Source of the DNA: Bacteroidota bacterium
GTDB lineage: Bacteria > Bacteroidota > Ignavibacteria > Kapaibacteriales > Kapaibacteriaceae
Direction: 5' to 3'
Assembly: GCA_003488525.1 (NCBI GenBank)
Contig: DNLG01000004.1
Span: 28,218-33,601, forward strand
Length of the DNA: 5,384 nt
Numbering within the stretch: the first letter of the stretch is position 1; each line of letters opens with the position of its first letter. Positions 1 through 5,318 of this stretch are shown here, piece after piece. A model generated the notes under the pieces. The model worked only from the letters and a program-made list of their open reading frames with translations. It was not told where the DNA came from and searched no databases. Both the position numbers and the translations under genes were made by a program.

Positions 1-981
1 CTGGCATCAATGCTGGCTAATCTTCCGATCTCGGTTGTCTCGACGATGGCCGACGAAGGGTCGAGCGTCGGACGCCGACTCAAGCAGGCCCTGGACGAAC
101 CCAACGAGTCCCGACTTGCCATCAGTCTTCTGGATGTGCTGGTACAGATCCTGGGCGTAGTGGGAATCCTCCTCATGACGCAGATCGACGGTCAGCGCCT
201 GGCCATTGATGTGGCCGTTCTGGCCACGGGTCTTGCTCTGATCAAGGTCGTAGCAACAGTCATCGGCGAACGTACAGTAGAGCATCTTCTGCGCTTTGCA
301 AGCATGTCACTTTCCGTGGTCACGCTTCTGGCCACACCGATGCTGCTGGTGCACCGTCTGATCCTTGCGCTCACTAAGCCCCGTTCCCAGGAAGAAGAGG
401 AAGAAGAAGCCCGCGAAGAACTCGAGGCTCTTGTAGAGACGGCGCGCGAGGAAGGGGCTCTTGATCCGGGAGAGTATCGGATCATGACCAATATCATGCA
501 ACTGAGCAGTATCGAAGTTGGCGACGTTATGACGCCGCGCATGGTGGTCTCTGCATTGAGCGTCGAGCTGACCGTGGGCGAGGCCATCAAGCACCCGGAG
601 CTGCAGATGTTCTCGCGGTTGCCCGTTTGTGAAGGGGGCGATCTGGACTCGGTGGCAGGGTATGTGATGACGAAGGACATTCTCCGCGCGGCCCTGGCCG
701 GACGGCAGTCCGTGGAACTCGGCAGGCTCAAGCGCGAGATCGGGTTTATTCCCGAGAACATCACGCTCGACCACGCCCTAGAGCAGTTTCTTCAGAAGCG
801 TCAGCACGTCTTCATGGTCGTCGACGAACACGGAGGTGTCGAAGGCATTATCACCATGGAAGACGTCCTGGAGACAATGCTCGGTGCCGAGATCGTCGAT
901 GAGGCCGATCATGTGGTGGACCTGCGGCAGCTGGCAAAGCAGCGTCGGGATGCGCGCGTGGCGCGGATCAGCCAATCGTAA
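1..981 (+). CDS. CNNM/CorB-type membrane protein with DUF21 and paired CBS domains (5' end outside window)
   Basis: The frame is open from base 1, and the first ATG (base 10) already lies inside the DUF21 region, so the true start and the first membrane helix are probably upstream. Counting from that ATG: residues 1-35 match the helix-loop that follows the first DUF21 helix, about 36-122 contain hydrophobic membrane segments, and 126-150 form an acidic linker rich in Glu (six Glu in a row from GAA/GAG codons). CBS domain 1 begins at DVMTPRM (172-178). CBS domain 2 includes VVDEHGGVEGIITMEDVLE (270-288) and ends in GAEIVDEAD. The family (CNNM/CorB/HlyC-CorC) is linked to Mg2+/Co2+ transport, with CBS domains binding ATP-Mg2+. 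The C-terminal CorC_HlyC domain is absent; the protein ends with a short tail (DLRQLAKQ...), which I recall as normal for the short subfamily, so I do not see a C-terminal truncation. Its stop overlaps the stop of the convergent dehydrogenase by 14 bp. Transport substrate is unproven. Confidence 0.88.
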   Translation: MASMLANLPISVVSTMADEGSSVGRRLKQALDEPNESRLAISLLDVLVQILGVVGILLMTQIDGQRLAIDVAVLATGLALIKVVATVIGERTVEHLLRFASMSLSVVTLLATPMLLVHRLILALTKPRSQEEEEEEAREELEALVETAREEGALDPGEYRIMTNIMQLSSIEVGDVMTPRMVVSALSVELTVGEAIKHPELQMFSRLPVCEGGDLDSVAGYVMTKDILRAALAGRQSVELGRLKREIGFIPENITLDHALEQFLQKRQHVFMVVDEHGGVEGIITMEDVLETMLGAEIVDEADHVVDLRQLAKQRRDARVARISQS

Positions 982-2338
982 TATTCTTTACGTTTACGAA
1001 CTCCAGCATTCCCCAGCGTCCAAGTTCACGTCCGTAACCAGACGCTTTCACTCCGCCGAATGGCAGTGCCGCATGGCTGCGCACAAAGTCATTGATAAAC
1101 ACCGTGCCGCTTTGTAACTGAGCGGCGATGCGAAGAGCCGCTGAGGCATCGCGCGAAAAAACGGCATTACCGAGGCCGAAGTCCGTGTTGTTGGCCAGAG
1201 CGATGGCCTGTTCCTCGGTAGTAAATGTTGTTACCGAGGCAACCGGACCGAAGAGTTCCTCCCGGAAAGCCGGATTGTCCTCATGAACATCCACAAGCAG
1301 CATGGGCGGAACGAACCACCCCTTTGACGGGACATCGGCAAGGGTCCGCTTCGTAACACAGCGAGCGCCGGCGTCGAGCGCACGACGAACCTGATCGAGT
1401 AGCGTATCGCGCAGATCCTGCCGTGCCAGCGGTCCGACCTGCGTGTCGGGATCAAGTGGAGAGCCCACCACGGCGGCATCGAACGATTCGGCCACTCGGG
1501 CAACGAACGCGTCGTGAAGTGAGGCGTGAACGATGAACCGCTTGGCACCGATGCAGGACTGACCCGCATTCAGCAGGCGTCCGGCAACACAGGCGCTGAC
1601 GGCAACATCGAGATCGGCATCGGCAAGAACGATATAAGCGTCGCTGCCGCCAAGCTCCAGAACCACAGGCTTGATGTGGCGGGCAGCGACCTGCGCCACG
1701 GCCCTACCGCCACCCGTTGATCCGGTGAACGTCACGGCGGCTACGGCGGGGTCGGCGATCACACTCTCAACCTCCGGCACGTCGATCAGCAGAGAGGTTA
1801 CCAGTCCAGCGGGCAGACCAGCTTCAAGGCAGACAGATTCCGCAAAGAGTCCCGAGCCCATCGTGCTGGGCGCATGCTTCAGCAGTACACCGTTTCCGGC
1901 AAGAAGCGCCGGAGCAGCAAATCGGAAGAATTGCCAGAGCGGAAAGTTCCACGGCATGATTGAAAGCACCAGGCCAAGCGGCTCATAGACTACCCTGCTG
2001 TGTCGAAAACCGGCATCAACGGACTCGTCGGCCAGCACCGTCGGGGCGATCGACGCCATGTAACGGCAGACGCCGGCGCATTTGTCGACTTCGGCCAGTG
2101 CCTGGGCAAGGGGCTTTCCCATCTCCTGCGTGATCGTGCGTGCCCCCTCCTGACGCCTGCGCTCCAGCACGTCGGCTAGACCGTCGATACGGCGCACCCT
2201 TTCGATAAGGGAACGTCGGGCCCAGAGTCCCTGAGCCGCAGCTGCGGCACTGAGCATTTGCCTGACCTCTGGGGGCGTGTGCGCCGTGAACTCAGCAACG
2301 GTCTGTTCCGTTGTGGGATTGATACTGTAGAAGTTCAT
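968..2338 (-). CDS. NAD(P)-dependent aldehyde dehydrogenase, succinate-semialdehyde dehydrogenase-like
   Basis: A complete 456-residue aldehyde dehydrogenase, normal for the Sad/YneI/GabD1-type group. It should oxidise an aldehyde, probably succinate semialdehyde to succinate, in the cytoplasm. Visible motifs (ATG numbering): MPWNFP with catalytic-pocket Asn131, LLKHAPS with cofactor-binding Lys154, FTGSTGGG (204-211) of the nucleotide fold, LELGGSDAYIVL with general-base Glu228, NAGQSCIGAKR with nucleophile Cys262, and EELFGPV with Glu361. LELGGSD and GQSCIGAKRF are typical of the YneI-like SSADH branch. Pro occupies the place where NAD-specific enzymes usually have Glu, which mildly favours NADP. 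An in-frame GTG at 2344 would add two residues, but it lies within the likely promoter box, so the ATG at 2338 is preferred. No Shine-Dalgarno sequence is seen. It diverges from the TerC gene across 24 bp and converges on the CNNM gene. The aldehyde substrate is inferred; no other gene of a GABA pathway is present. Confidence 0.9.
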   Translation of the reverse strand: MNFYSINPTTEQTVAEFTAHTPPEVRQMLSAAAAAQGLWARRSLIERVRRIDGLADVLERRRQEGARTITQEMGKPLAQALAEVDKCAGVCRYMASIAPTVLADESVDAGFRHSRVVYEPLGLVLSIMPWNFPLWQFFRFAAPALLAGNGVLLKHAPSTMGSGLFAESVCLEAGLPAGLVTSLLIDVPEVESVIADPAVAAVTFTGSTGGGRAVAQVAARHIKPVVLELGGSDAYIVLADADLDVAVSACVAGRLLNAGQSCIGAKRFIVHASLHDAFVARVAESFDAAVVGSPLDPDTQVGPLARQDLRDTLLDQVRRALDAGARCVTKRTLADVPSKGWFVPPMLLVDVHEDNPAFREELFGPVASVTTFTTEEQAIALANNTDFGLGNAVFSRDASAALRIAAQLQSGTVFINDFVRSHAALPFGGVKASGYGRELGRWGMLEFVNVKNITIG

Positions 2339-2343
2339 CGCCA

Positions 2344-2357
2344 CAAATTTAGATTTG
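2344..2357. promoter_or_regulatory. Mirrored, overlapping TAnnTTTG promoter boxes (bidirectional)
   Basis: On the plus strand TAGATTTG occupies 2350-2357, and on the minus strand TAAATTTG occupies 2351-2344. Both fit the Bacteroidota -7 consensus TAnnTTTG, and they share the central TA at 2350-2351. Each box is separated from its ATG by exactly 5 nt (CACCC before the TerC ATG at 2363; TGGCG before the dehydrogenase ATG at 2338). Transcription would therefore start at or next to the start codons. No clear -33 TTG/TTTG element is found in either direction, which is the weak point of the call. Confidence 0.6.
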
Positions 2358-2362
2358 CACCC

Positions 2363-3130
2363 ATGGAAACACTCTTTACGTCCGACAGTCTTGTCTCTCT
2401 GCTCACGCTTACCGTGCTGGAGATCGTTCTTGGGATCGACAACATCATCTTCATCTCCATTCTTGTCGGGCGACTTGACCCGTCGCAGCAGCAGAAGGCA
2501 CGCACCATTGGCCTGTCATTGGCACTCATTCTACGACTCGTGTTTCTGATGGGTGCCGTTTGGATCGCCCAGCTGACGGCTCCGCTCTTTACCATTCCGC
2601 AGATGTTGGCCATGCAAGCGCCATGGGGTGTGAGTGGACGTGATCTTATCATGCTCAGCGGGGGACTTTTCCTGCTGGCCAAGGCAACGACGGAGATCCA
2701 CGGCAAGCTCGAGGGTGCCGAACACGCCCCCTCCAAGGCTGCGAAGGCAGCATTTGCGACCATGATCGTGCAGATCATCGTCCTGGACATCGTGTTTTCG
2801 ATCGATTCCGTGATCACGGCCATCGGATTATCGCAGAATTTCATGGTCATGGCCATCTCGGTCATCATCGCCGTCATCGTCATGCAGCTAAGCGCCGGTA
2901 AGATTTCAGCCTTCATTCACCAGCATCCGACGGTGAAGATCCTGGCCCTGGCGTTCTTGATGATGGTCGGCCTGGTGCTCATGCTCGAAGGTCTAAGCGT
3001 CCACGTACCAAAGGGTTACGTATATACGGCAATGCTCTTTTCCATCAGCGTGGAGTTCCTGAACATGCGTTTTCGTCAGCGTCAGGCCGCTGCTCCCGTA
3101 GAACTACGCAGTTCAACCATTGAAGAATAG
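2363..3130 (+). CDS. TerC-family integral membrane protein (YgdQ-like), putative metal ion exporter
   Basis: A complete 255-residue polytopic membrane protein of the TerC family, closest by eye to the short YgdQ type without CBS domains. The two signature acidic membrane motifs are present: EIVLGIDNIIF (Glu20, Asp26, Asn27) in the first helix and DIVFSIDSVITAIG (Asp142, Asp148) in the second half. Other family stretches are RDLIMLSGGLFLLAKATTEIH (93-113), HPTVKILAL and HVPKGYVY. About seven hydrophobic helices are readable, and the C-terminus is polar. Members of the family (Alx, MeeF/TerC types) have been tied to manganese export; tellurite resistance is only the historical name. The ATG at 2363 is chosen because the protein starts there in register with the family; the frame stays open upstream to 2258 only as antisense of the dehydrogenase start. 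There is no Shine-Dalgarno sequence, consistent with a leaderless message. The ion transported is inferred. Confidence 0.9.
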   Translation: METLFTSDSLVSLLTLTVLEIVLGIDNIIFISILVGRLDPSQQQKARTIGLSLALILRLVFLMGAVWIAQLTAPLFTIPQMLAMQAPWGVSGRDLIMLSGGLFLLAKATTEIHGKLEGAEHAPSKAAKAAFATMIVQIIVLDIVFSIDSVITAIGLSQNFMVMAISVIIAVIVMQLSAGKISAFIHQHPTVKILALAFLMMVGLVLMLEGLSVHVPKGYVYTAMLFSISVEFLNMRFRQRQAAAPVELRSSTIEE

Positions 3131-3131
3131 T

Positions 3132-3153
3132 ATCGTTTTCGCTTGGAAACGAT
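3132..3153 (+). terminator. Hairpin downstream of the TerC gene (weak terminator or regulatory stem-loop)
   Basis: Arms ATCGTTTTC (3132-3140) and GGAAACGAT (3145-3153) pair over 9 bp (one T-G wobble) around a GCTT tetraloop, two bases after the TerC stop codon. The bases after it (GATAACCCTTTCTATTAT) are only modestly T-rich, so intrinsic termination would be weak. The right arm overlaps a possible -35 element of the next gene. Confidence 0.4.
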
Positions 3154-3171
3154 GATAACCCTTTCTATTAT
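3143..3171 (+). promoter_or_regulatory. Possible housekeeping-type promoter of the isomerase gene
   Basis: TTGGAA (3143-3148) and TATTAT (3166-3171) are separated by 17 bp, resembling -35/-10 hexamers with 4/6 and 5/6 matches. No TAnnTTTG box is seen before this gene. Weak evidence, given the likely Bacteroidota-type promoter rules elsewhere in the window. Confidence 0.3.
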
Positions 3172-3194
3172 CGCCGCCAACGATTAAGACTGAA

Positions 3195-3199
3195 AGGGG
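3195..3199 (+). promoter_or_regulatory. Purine-rich ribosome binding site of the isomerase gene
   Basis: AGGGG inside GAAAGGGG lies 5 nt before the ATG at 3205. It is a partial Shine-Dalgarno match that supports this ATG as the start, in contrast to the dehydrogenase and TerC genes, which have none. Confidence 0.5.
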
Positions 3200-3204
3200 C
3201 CGTC

Positions 3205-4278
3205 ATGCCCAAAAATCCGGCATCGGCTCTCGATGCCTCGAACATGTTCGATACTCTGTATCGATTCCCGGAGCAGGTTAAAGAAGCCGTCAACATCGGA
3301 GAAAACGCACCGCTCTGGCGGCAGCAATCTACGTCTAACCGCTATGCTTTCTTCGGCTTAGGAGGATCTGCCATCGGGGCAGATCTGCTCCGTAGCTATG
3401 CCGCCTCGACCATTGGTGCAGACCATCTGAATATCTCGGTGCACCGTGGCTACGGCGTACCCAACTGGATGGATAGTGACACGAATGTGGTCTGCTCGAG
3501 CTATTCCGGTGAAACCGAAGAAACGCTTGCTGCCTTTGACGACGTCCGCAAGAAGACCATGCGCGTGGTGTGCATCACCACGGGCGGACAGTTGGGCAAG
3601 CGGGCAATCACATATGGCTTCCCGATCATCAACATCCCTCCCGGCTACCAGCCTCGCTGCGCCATTGCCTATTCGTTCTTTCCGCTGCTGATGATCATGT
3701 CGCGCTACGGGGCGATGGACAATCGCGCCGGACGCATGAATGCCAAGGGTATTCGGGAGATCCTGGCTCACACCGATGAGGTCCGCGACCTTTACGCATC
3801 CTCTACGGCCAAGAATCCTGCCCTGCAGATCGCCAAGAAGCTGCATGGATCCGTGCCGGTCATCTACTCGGCAAGCGAGCGGATGGACGTGGTAAACCTG
3901 CGCTGGCGAGGTCAGATCCAGGAAAATGCCAAGCAGCTTGCCTTCGGTAACCTTCTGCCGGAAATGAACCATAACGAGATCAACGGCTGGCAGCACCCCA
4001 AGGGCAAGACCAAGAACTTTACCGCCGTCATGCTGCGCGACCCCGAGGATCATCGTCGCGTGCAGATCCGATTTGACGCCCTCAAGGACATCATCAAAAG
4101 CAACGTTGCCGATGTGATCGCTCCCGACGCCAAGGGTGTTACCCTGATGGGCCGGATGTTCGCACAGATCTACCTCGGTGACTGGGTCAGCTGGCATCTG
4201 GCTGTGCTCAACAAGGTCGATCCAAGCCCCGTTCCGGTCATTCAGTCCCTCAAGGCAAAACTCGCCAAGGCTCGCTAA
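3205..4278 (+). CDS. Bifunctional phosphoglucose/phosphomannose isomerase
   Basis: A 357-residue cytoplasmic sugar isomerase of the SIS-domain PGI/PMI family, first characterised in archaea such as Pyrobaculum and also found in bacteria. It interconverts glucose-6-phosphate or mannose-6-phosphate with fructose-6-phosphate. Visible features: N-terminal DASNMFDTLYRFPEQ (10-24), first SIS loop FFGLGGSAIGADLL (49-62), sugar-phosphate-binding SSYSGETEET (98-107), GYQPRCAIAYSFFP with Arg151, RWRGQIQENAKQLAF with Glu240, and LPEMNHNEINGW with His256. Glu240 and His256 are 16 residues apart, the same spacing as the catalytic Glu203/His219 pair I recall for the Pyrobaculum enzyme; Lys350 near the C-terminus may be the third catalytic residue. 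Length is slightly above the archaeal type (about 300). The gene sits alone, with 74 bp before it and 83 bp after. An opposite-strand open frame of 279 codons inside it is a shadow. Bifunctionality is inferred from family membership. Confidence 0.9.
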   Translation: MPKNPASALDASNMFDTLYRFPEQVKEAVNIGENAPLWRQQSTSNRYAFFGLGGSAIGADLLRSYAASTIGADHLNISVHRGYGVPNWMDSDTNVVCSSYSGETEETLAAFDDVRKKTMRVVCITTGGQLGKRAITYGFPIINIPPGYQPRCAIAYSFFPLLMIMSRYGAMDNRAGRMNAKGIREILAHTDEVRDLYASSTAKNPALQIAKKLHGSVPVIYSASERMDVVNLRWRGQIQENAKQLAFGNLLPEMNHNEINGWQHPKGKTKNFTAVMLRDPEDHRRVQIRFDALKDIIKSNVADVIAPDAKGVTLMGRMFAQIYLGDWVSWHLAVLNKVDPSPVPVIQSLKAKLAKAR

Positions 4279-4326
4279 GGGGCTGATTTTTCGGGCACAA
4301 AGGCTCGGTTTTAGGATTTTTCTTCC

Positions 4327-4334
4327 TATCTTTG
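4327..4334 (+). promoter_or_regulatory. TAnnTTTG-type -7 promoter box of the Tudor-like gene / rpsU operon
   Basis: TATCTTTG matches the Bacteroidota -7 consensus exactly and lies 27 nt before the ATG at 4362. A start point about 5 nt downstream would leave a leader of roughly 20 nt. A T-rich stretch lies upstream (4307-4325), but no clear -33 TTG. The box overlaps a TTG (4332) that could otherwise be taken as an upstream start codon. Confidence 0.55.
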
Positions 4335-4361
4335 AGGCCCAAAAACCTCGTCGGAATTCCT

Positions 4362-4853
4362 ATGCCCGCAGCGAAAGCCTCCAAGGCCGCTACAACCAAG
4401 ACCCCGAAAGCCAAGAAGGTCACGGCCAAAGCCGTAGACGCTGAAGGCGCCGAGGCACCAAAAAAGACCAAGCGCAAAGCCAAATACATGGTTCTGTATT
4501 CGCCGTTCCTCATGAAGGACACGAAGCACGAACTCATGGGCGAGCCAACCGAAACAGAAGCTGGCCGCATGCAGTGGGCTCGCTGTACACTGAGCCGTCA
4601 CATGCAGATGGTCAACCTTGATACTCTGGCAACAAACACGGAGAAGAAGGTTGCCGAGATCAAGCTGGCCCGTGAGGATTCGAAGGAGTACTCACCGAAG
4701 AACGTATACAAGGTTGGCGACGTGATCTACCACAAGCTGTGGGATGATGTCGGCATCGTCCGCTCCAAGGAGATCATGTCCAACGGCCGCGGCGCAGTGC
4801 TCGTGCACTTCGAAAAGAACAAAGAAAAACGTCTCGTCGAGAATTTCAAGTAA
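4362..4853 (+). CDS. Small basic protein: Lys/Ala-rich tail plus C-terminal Tudor/SH3-like domain
   Basis: 163 residues, not recognised as a named family. Residues 1-41 are low-complexity and rich in Lys, Ala, Thr and Pro (KTPKAKK, PKKTKRKAK), like bacterial histone-H1-like tails, and should bind nucleic acid non-specifically. Residues 42-110 are an undefined middle part (YMVLYSPFLMKDTKHELMGE...) with a charged helix near 94-106. Residues 114-163 (VYKVGDVIYHKLWDDVGIV...VHFEKNKEKRLVENF) resemble the small beta-barrel at the C-terminus of UvrD/PcrA helicases and the RNA-polymerase-interacting domain of CarD: a GD-V-x-H start, a G-x-V turn and a K-R-L end. The ATG at 4362 is preferred; a TTG at 4332 in the same frame falls in the promoter box. 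The GGAATTCC palindrome (4353-4360) sits just before the start, and there is no clear Shine-Dalgarno sequence. It is co-oriented with rpsU 23 bp downstream, pointing to a role in translation or transcription. Function is inferred only. Confidence 0.8.
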   Translation: MPAAKASKAATTKTPKAKKVTAKAVDAEGAEAPKKTKRKAKYMVLYSPFLMKDTKHELMGEPTETEAGRMQWARCTLSRHMQMVNLDTLATNTEKKVAEIKLAREDSKEYSPKNVYKVGDVIYHKLWDDVGIVRSKEIMSNGRGAVLVHFEKNKEKRLVENFK

Positions 4854-4864
4854 CCCCCCAACTT

Positions 4865-4870
4865 AGAGGT
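4865..4870 (+). promoter_or_regulatory. Shine-Dalgarno sequence of rpsU
   Basis: AGAGGT lies 6 nt before the GTG at 4877 and fixes that codon as the start. It is the best anti-Shine-Dalgarno match at a gene start in this window. In Bacteroidota, where most messages lack such a signal, rpsU is known to keep one. Confidence 0.65.
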
Positions 4871-4876
4871 CATCCC

Positions 4877-5071
4877 GTGATCGGAGTCACCGTACAAAGC
4901 AATGAGTCGATCGACCGTGCCCTGCGCCGTTTCAAGAAGAAATACGAGCGCTCTGGCGTTCTACGCGAATTCAAGAAGCGCGCATTCTTCGTGAAGCCAA
5001 GCGTCGAGCGCCGTATGTCTCGTCTCAAGGCTGCGCGCCGTCAGCACCGCGCACAAATGGAACAGGAATAG
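4877..5071 (+). CDS. rpsU: Small ribosomal subunit protein bS21
   Basis: A 64-residue, strongly basic protein matching bS21 along its whole length: N-terminal VTVQSNESIDRALRRFKKK (4-22), central YERSGVLREFKKRAFFVKPSVERR (23-46) and a basic C-terminal helix. bS21 sits on the 30S platform near the 3' end of 16S rRNA and helps initiation. The YERSGVLRE...FVKPSVxRR pattern resembles the Bacteroidota/Chlorobi type rather than the proteobacterial one. Translation starts at GTG with AGAGGT six bases upstream. Position 54 is Arg, where I recall Bacteroidia having a conserved Tyr that helps bury the anti-Shine-Dalgarno sequence. It is the second gene of a likely operon with the Tudor-like gene (23-bp gap). 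The stop codon is followed after one base by a tandem repeat array, with a likely terminator further down. Confidence 0.94.
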   Translation: MIGVTVQSNESIDRALRRFKKKYERSGVLREFKKRAFFVKPSVERRMSRLKAARRQHRAQMEQE

Positions 5072-5072
5072 T

Positions 5073-5184
5073 TACGGAAGTACGGAAGTACGGAAGTACG
5101 GAAGTACAGAAGTACGGAAGTACGGAAGTACGGAATTACAGAAGTACGGAATTACAGAAGTACGGAATTACAGAAGTACGGAGT
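5073..5184 (+). repeat. 8-bp tandem repeat array (TACGGAAG), 14 units
   Basis: Fourteen consecutive 8-bp units without indels. Units 1-4 and 6-7 are TACGGAAG, and unit 5 is TACAGAAG. Units 8-13 alternate TACGGAAT and TACAGAAG, giving a 16-bp higher-order unit three times (5129-5176), and the last unit is TACGGAGT. The array starts one base after the rpsU stop, so copy-number change would alter the 3' untranslated region but not the protein. This is a candidate variable-number locus. Confidence 0.97.
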
Positions 5185-5188
5185 TGCT

Positions 5189-5202
5189 GAGATACGTATC
5201 TC
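5189..5202. repeat. 14-bp perfect palindrome
   Basis: GAGATACGTATCTC is perfectly self-complementary and begins 4 bp after the tandem repeats. It could be an operator-like site or part of the repeat's flank; nothing in the sequence decides this. Confidence 0.5.
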
Positions 5203-5240
5203 CTAAACACGTAAGATTCCAGTTAAATCGAAAATCAATG

Positions 5241-5289
5241 AACCGCAAGTGGTGGAGTATATCTCGCGCCGTTTGCGGTTTTTCTTTTC
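5241..5289 (+). terminator. Rho-independent terminator of the Tudor-like gene / rpsU operon
   Basis: AACCGCAA (5241-5248) pairs with TTGCGGTT (5273-5280), two G-U/U-G wobbles continue the stem (GT 5249-5250 with GT 5271-5272), then GGTG pairs with CGCC and GAG with CTC around a TATAT loop, with one bulged G at 5266. This gives about 17 bp in RNA, followed by TTTCTTTTC (5281-5289). It lies 170 bp after the rpsU stop, so the tandem repeat would be transcribed. Confidence 0.75.
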
Positions 5290-5290
5290 A

Positions 5291-5309
5291 GGTTTTGGGT
5301 TTTGGGTTT
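5291..5309 (+). repeat. Short GGTTTTG microsatellite
   Basis: The 7-bp unit GGTTTTG occurs twice, followed by a partial GGTTT. It follows directly on the terminator T-tract. There are only three G-runs, so a four-stranded structure within this stretch alone is not expected. Confidence 0.6.
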
Positions 5310-5318
5310 CTCGTGCAC

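Noticed and set aside
192..774. Minus-strand open frames of 155-190 codons within the CNNM gene
   Set aside because: They are low-complexity Ser/Arg-rich or featureless translations opposite clear DUF21/CBS motifs.
2258..2362. Upstream extension of the TerC protein by 35 residues
   Set aside because: The extension is antisense to the dehydrogenase N-terminus, crosses the promoter box, and is polar where family members begin with the first helix.
2335..2916. A 193-codon minus-strand open frame opposite the TerC gene
   Set aside because: It is a Met/Thr/Ser-rich shadow of the hydrophobic TerC codons, overlapping both divergent starts.
3358..4197. A 279-codon open frame on the minus strand inside the isomerase gene
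   Set aside because: The plus-strand frame encodes a well-conserved enzyme with catalytic motifs; the antisense translation shows no known domain and is a codon-use shadow.
4279..4326. Terminator after the isomerase gene
   Set aside because: There are T-runs (4286-4291, 4316-4321), but I find no convincing stem before them; the two AAGGCTCG copies (4267-4274, 4300-4307) are direct, not inverted.
4332..4361. TTG start giving 10 extra residues to the Tudor-like protein
   Set aside because: The TTG is part of the TATCTTTG promoter box, and the ATG at 4362 begins the basic tail directly.
4362..4853. Calling the Tudor-like gene carD outright
   Set aside because: Only the C-terminal 50 residues resemble the CarD RID/UvrD-CTD fold; the CarD C-terminal helical DNA-binding domain is absent and the domain order is different.
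5073..5202. Iteron-type replication origin
   Set aside because: Units of 8 bp are shorter than usual iterons, there is no DnaA-box cluster or AT-rich unwinding region, and no replication initiator gene is nearby.
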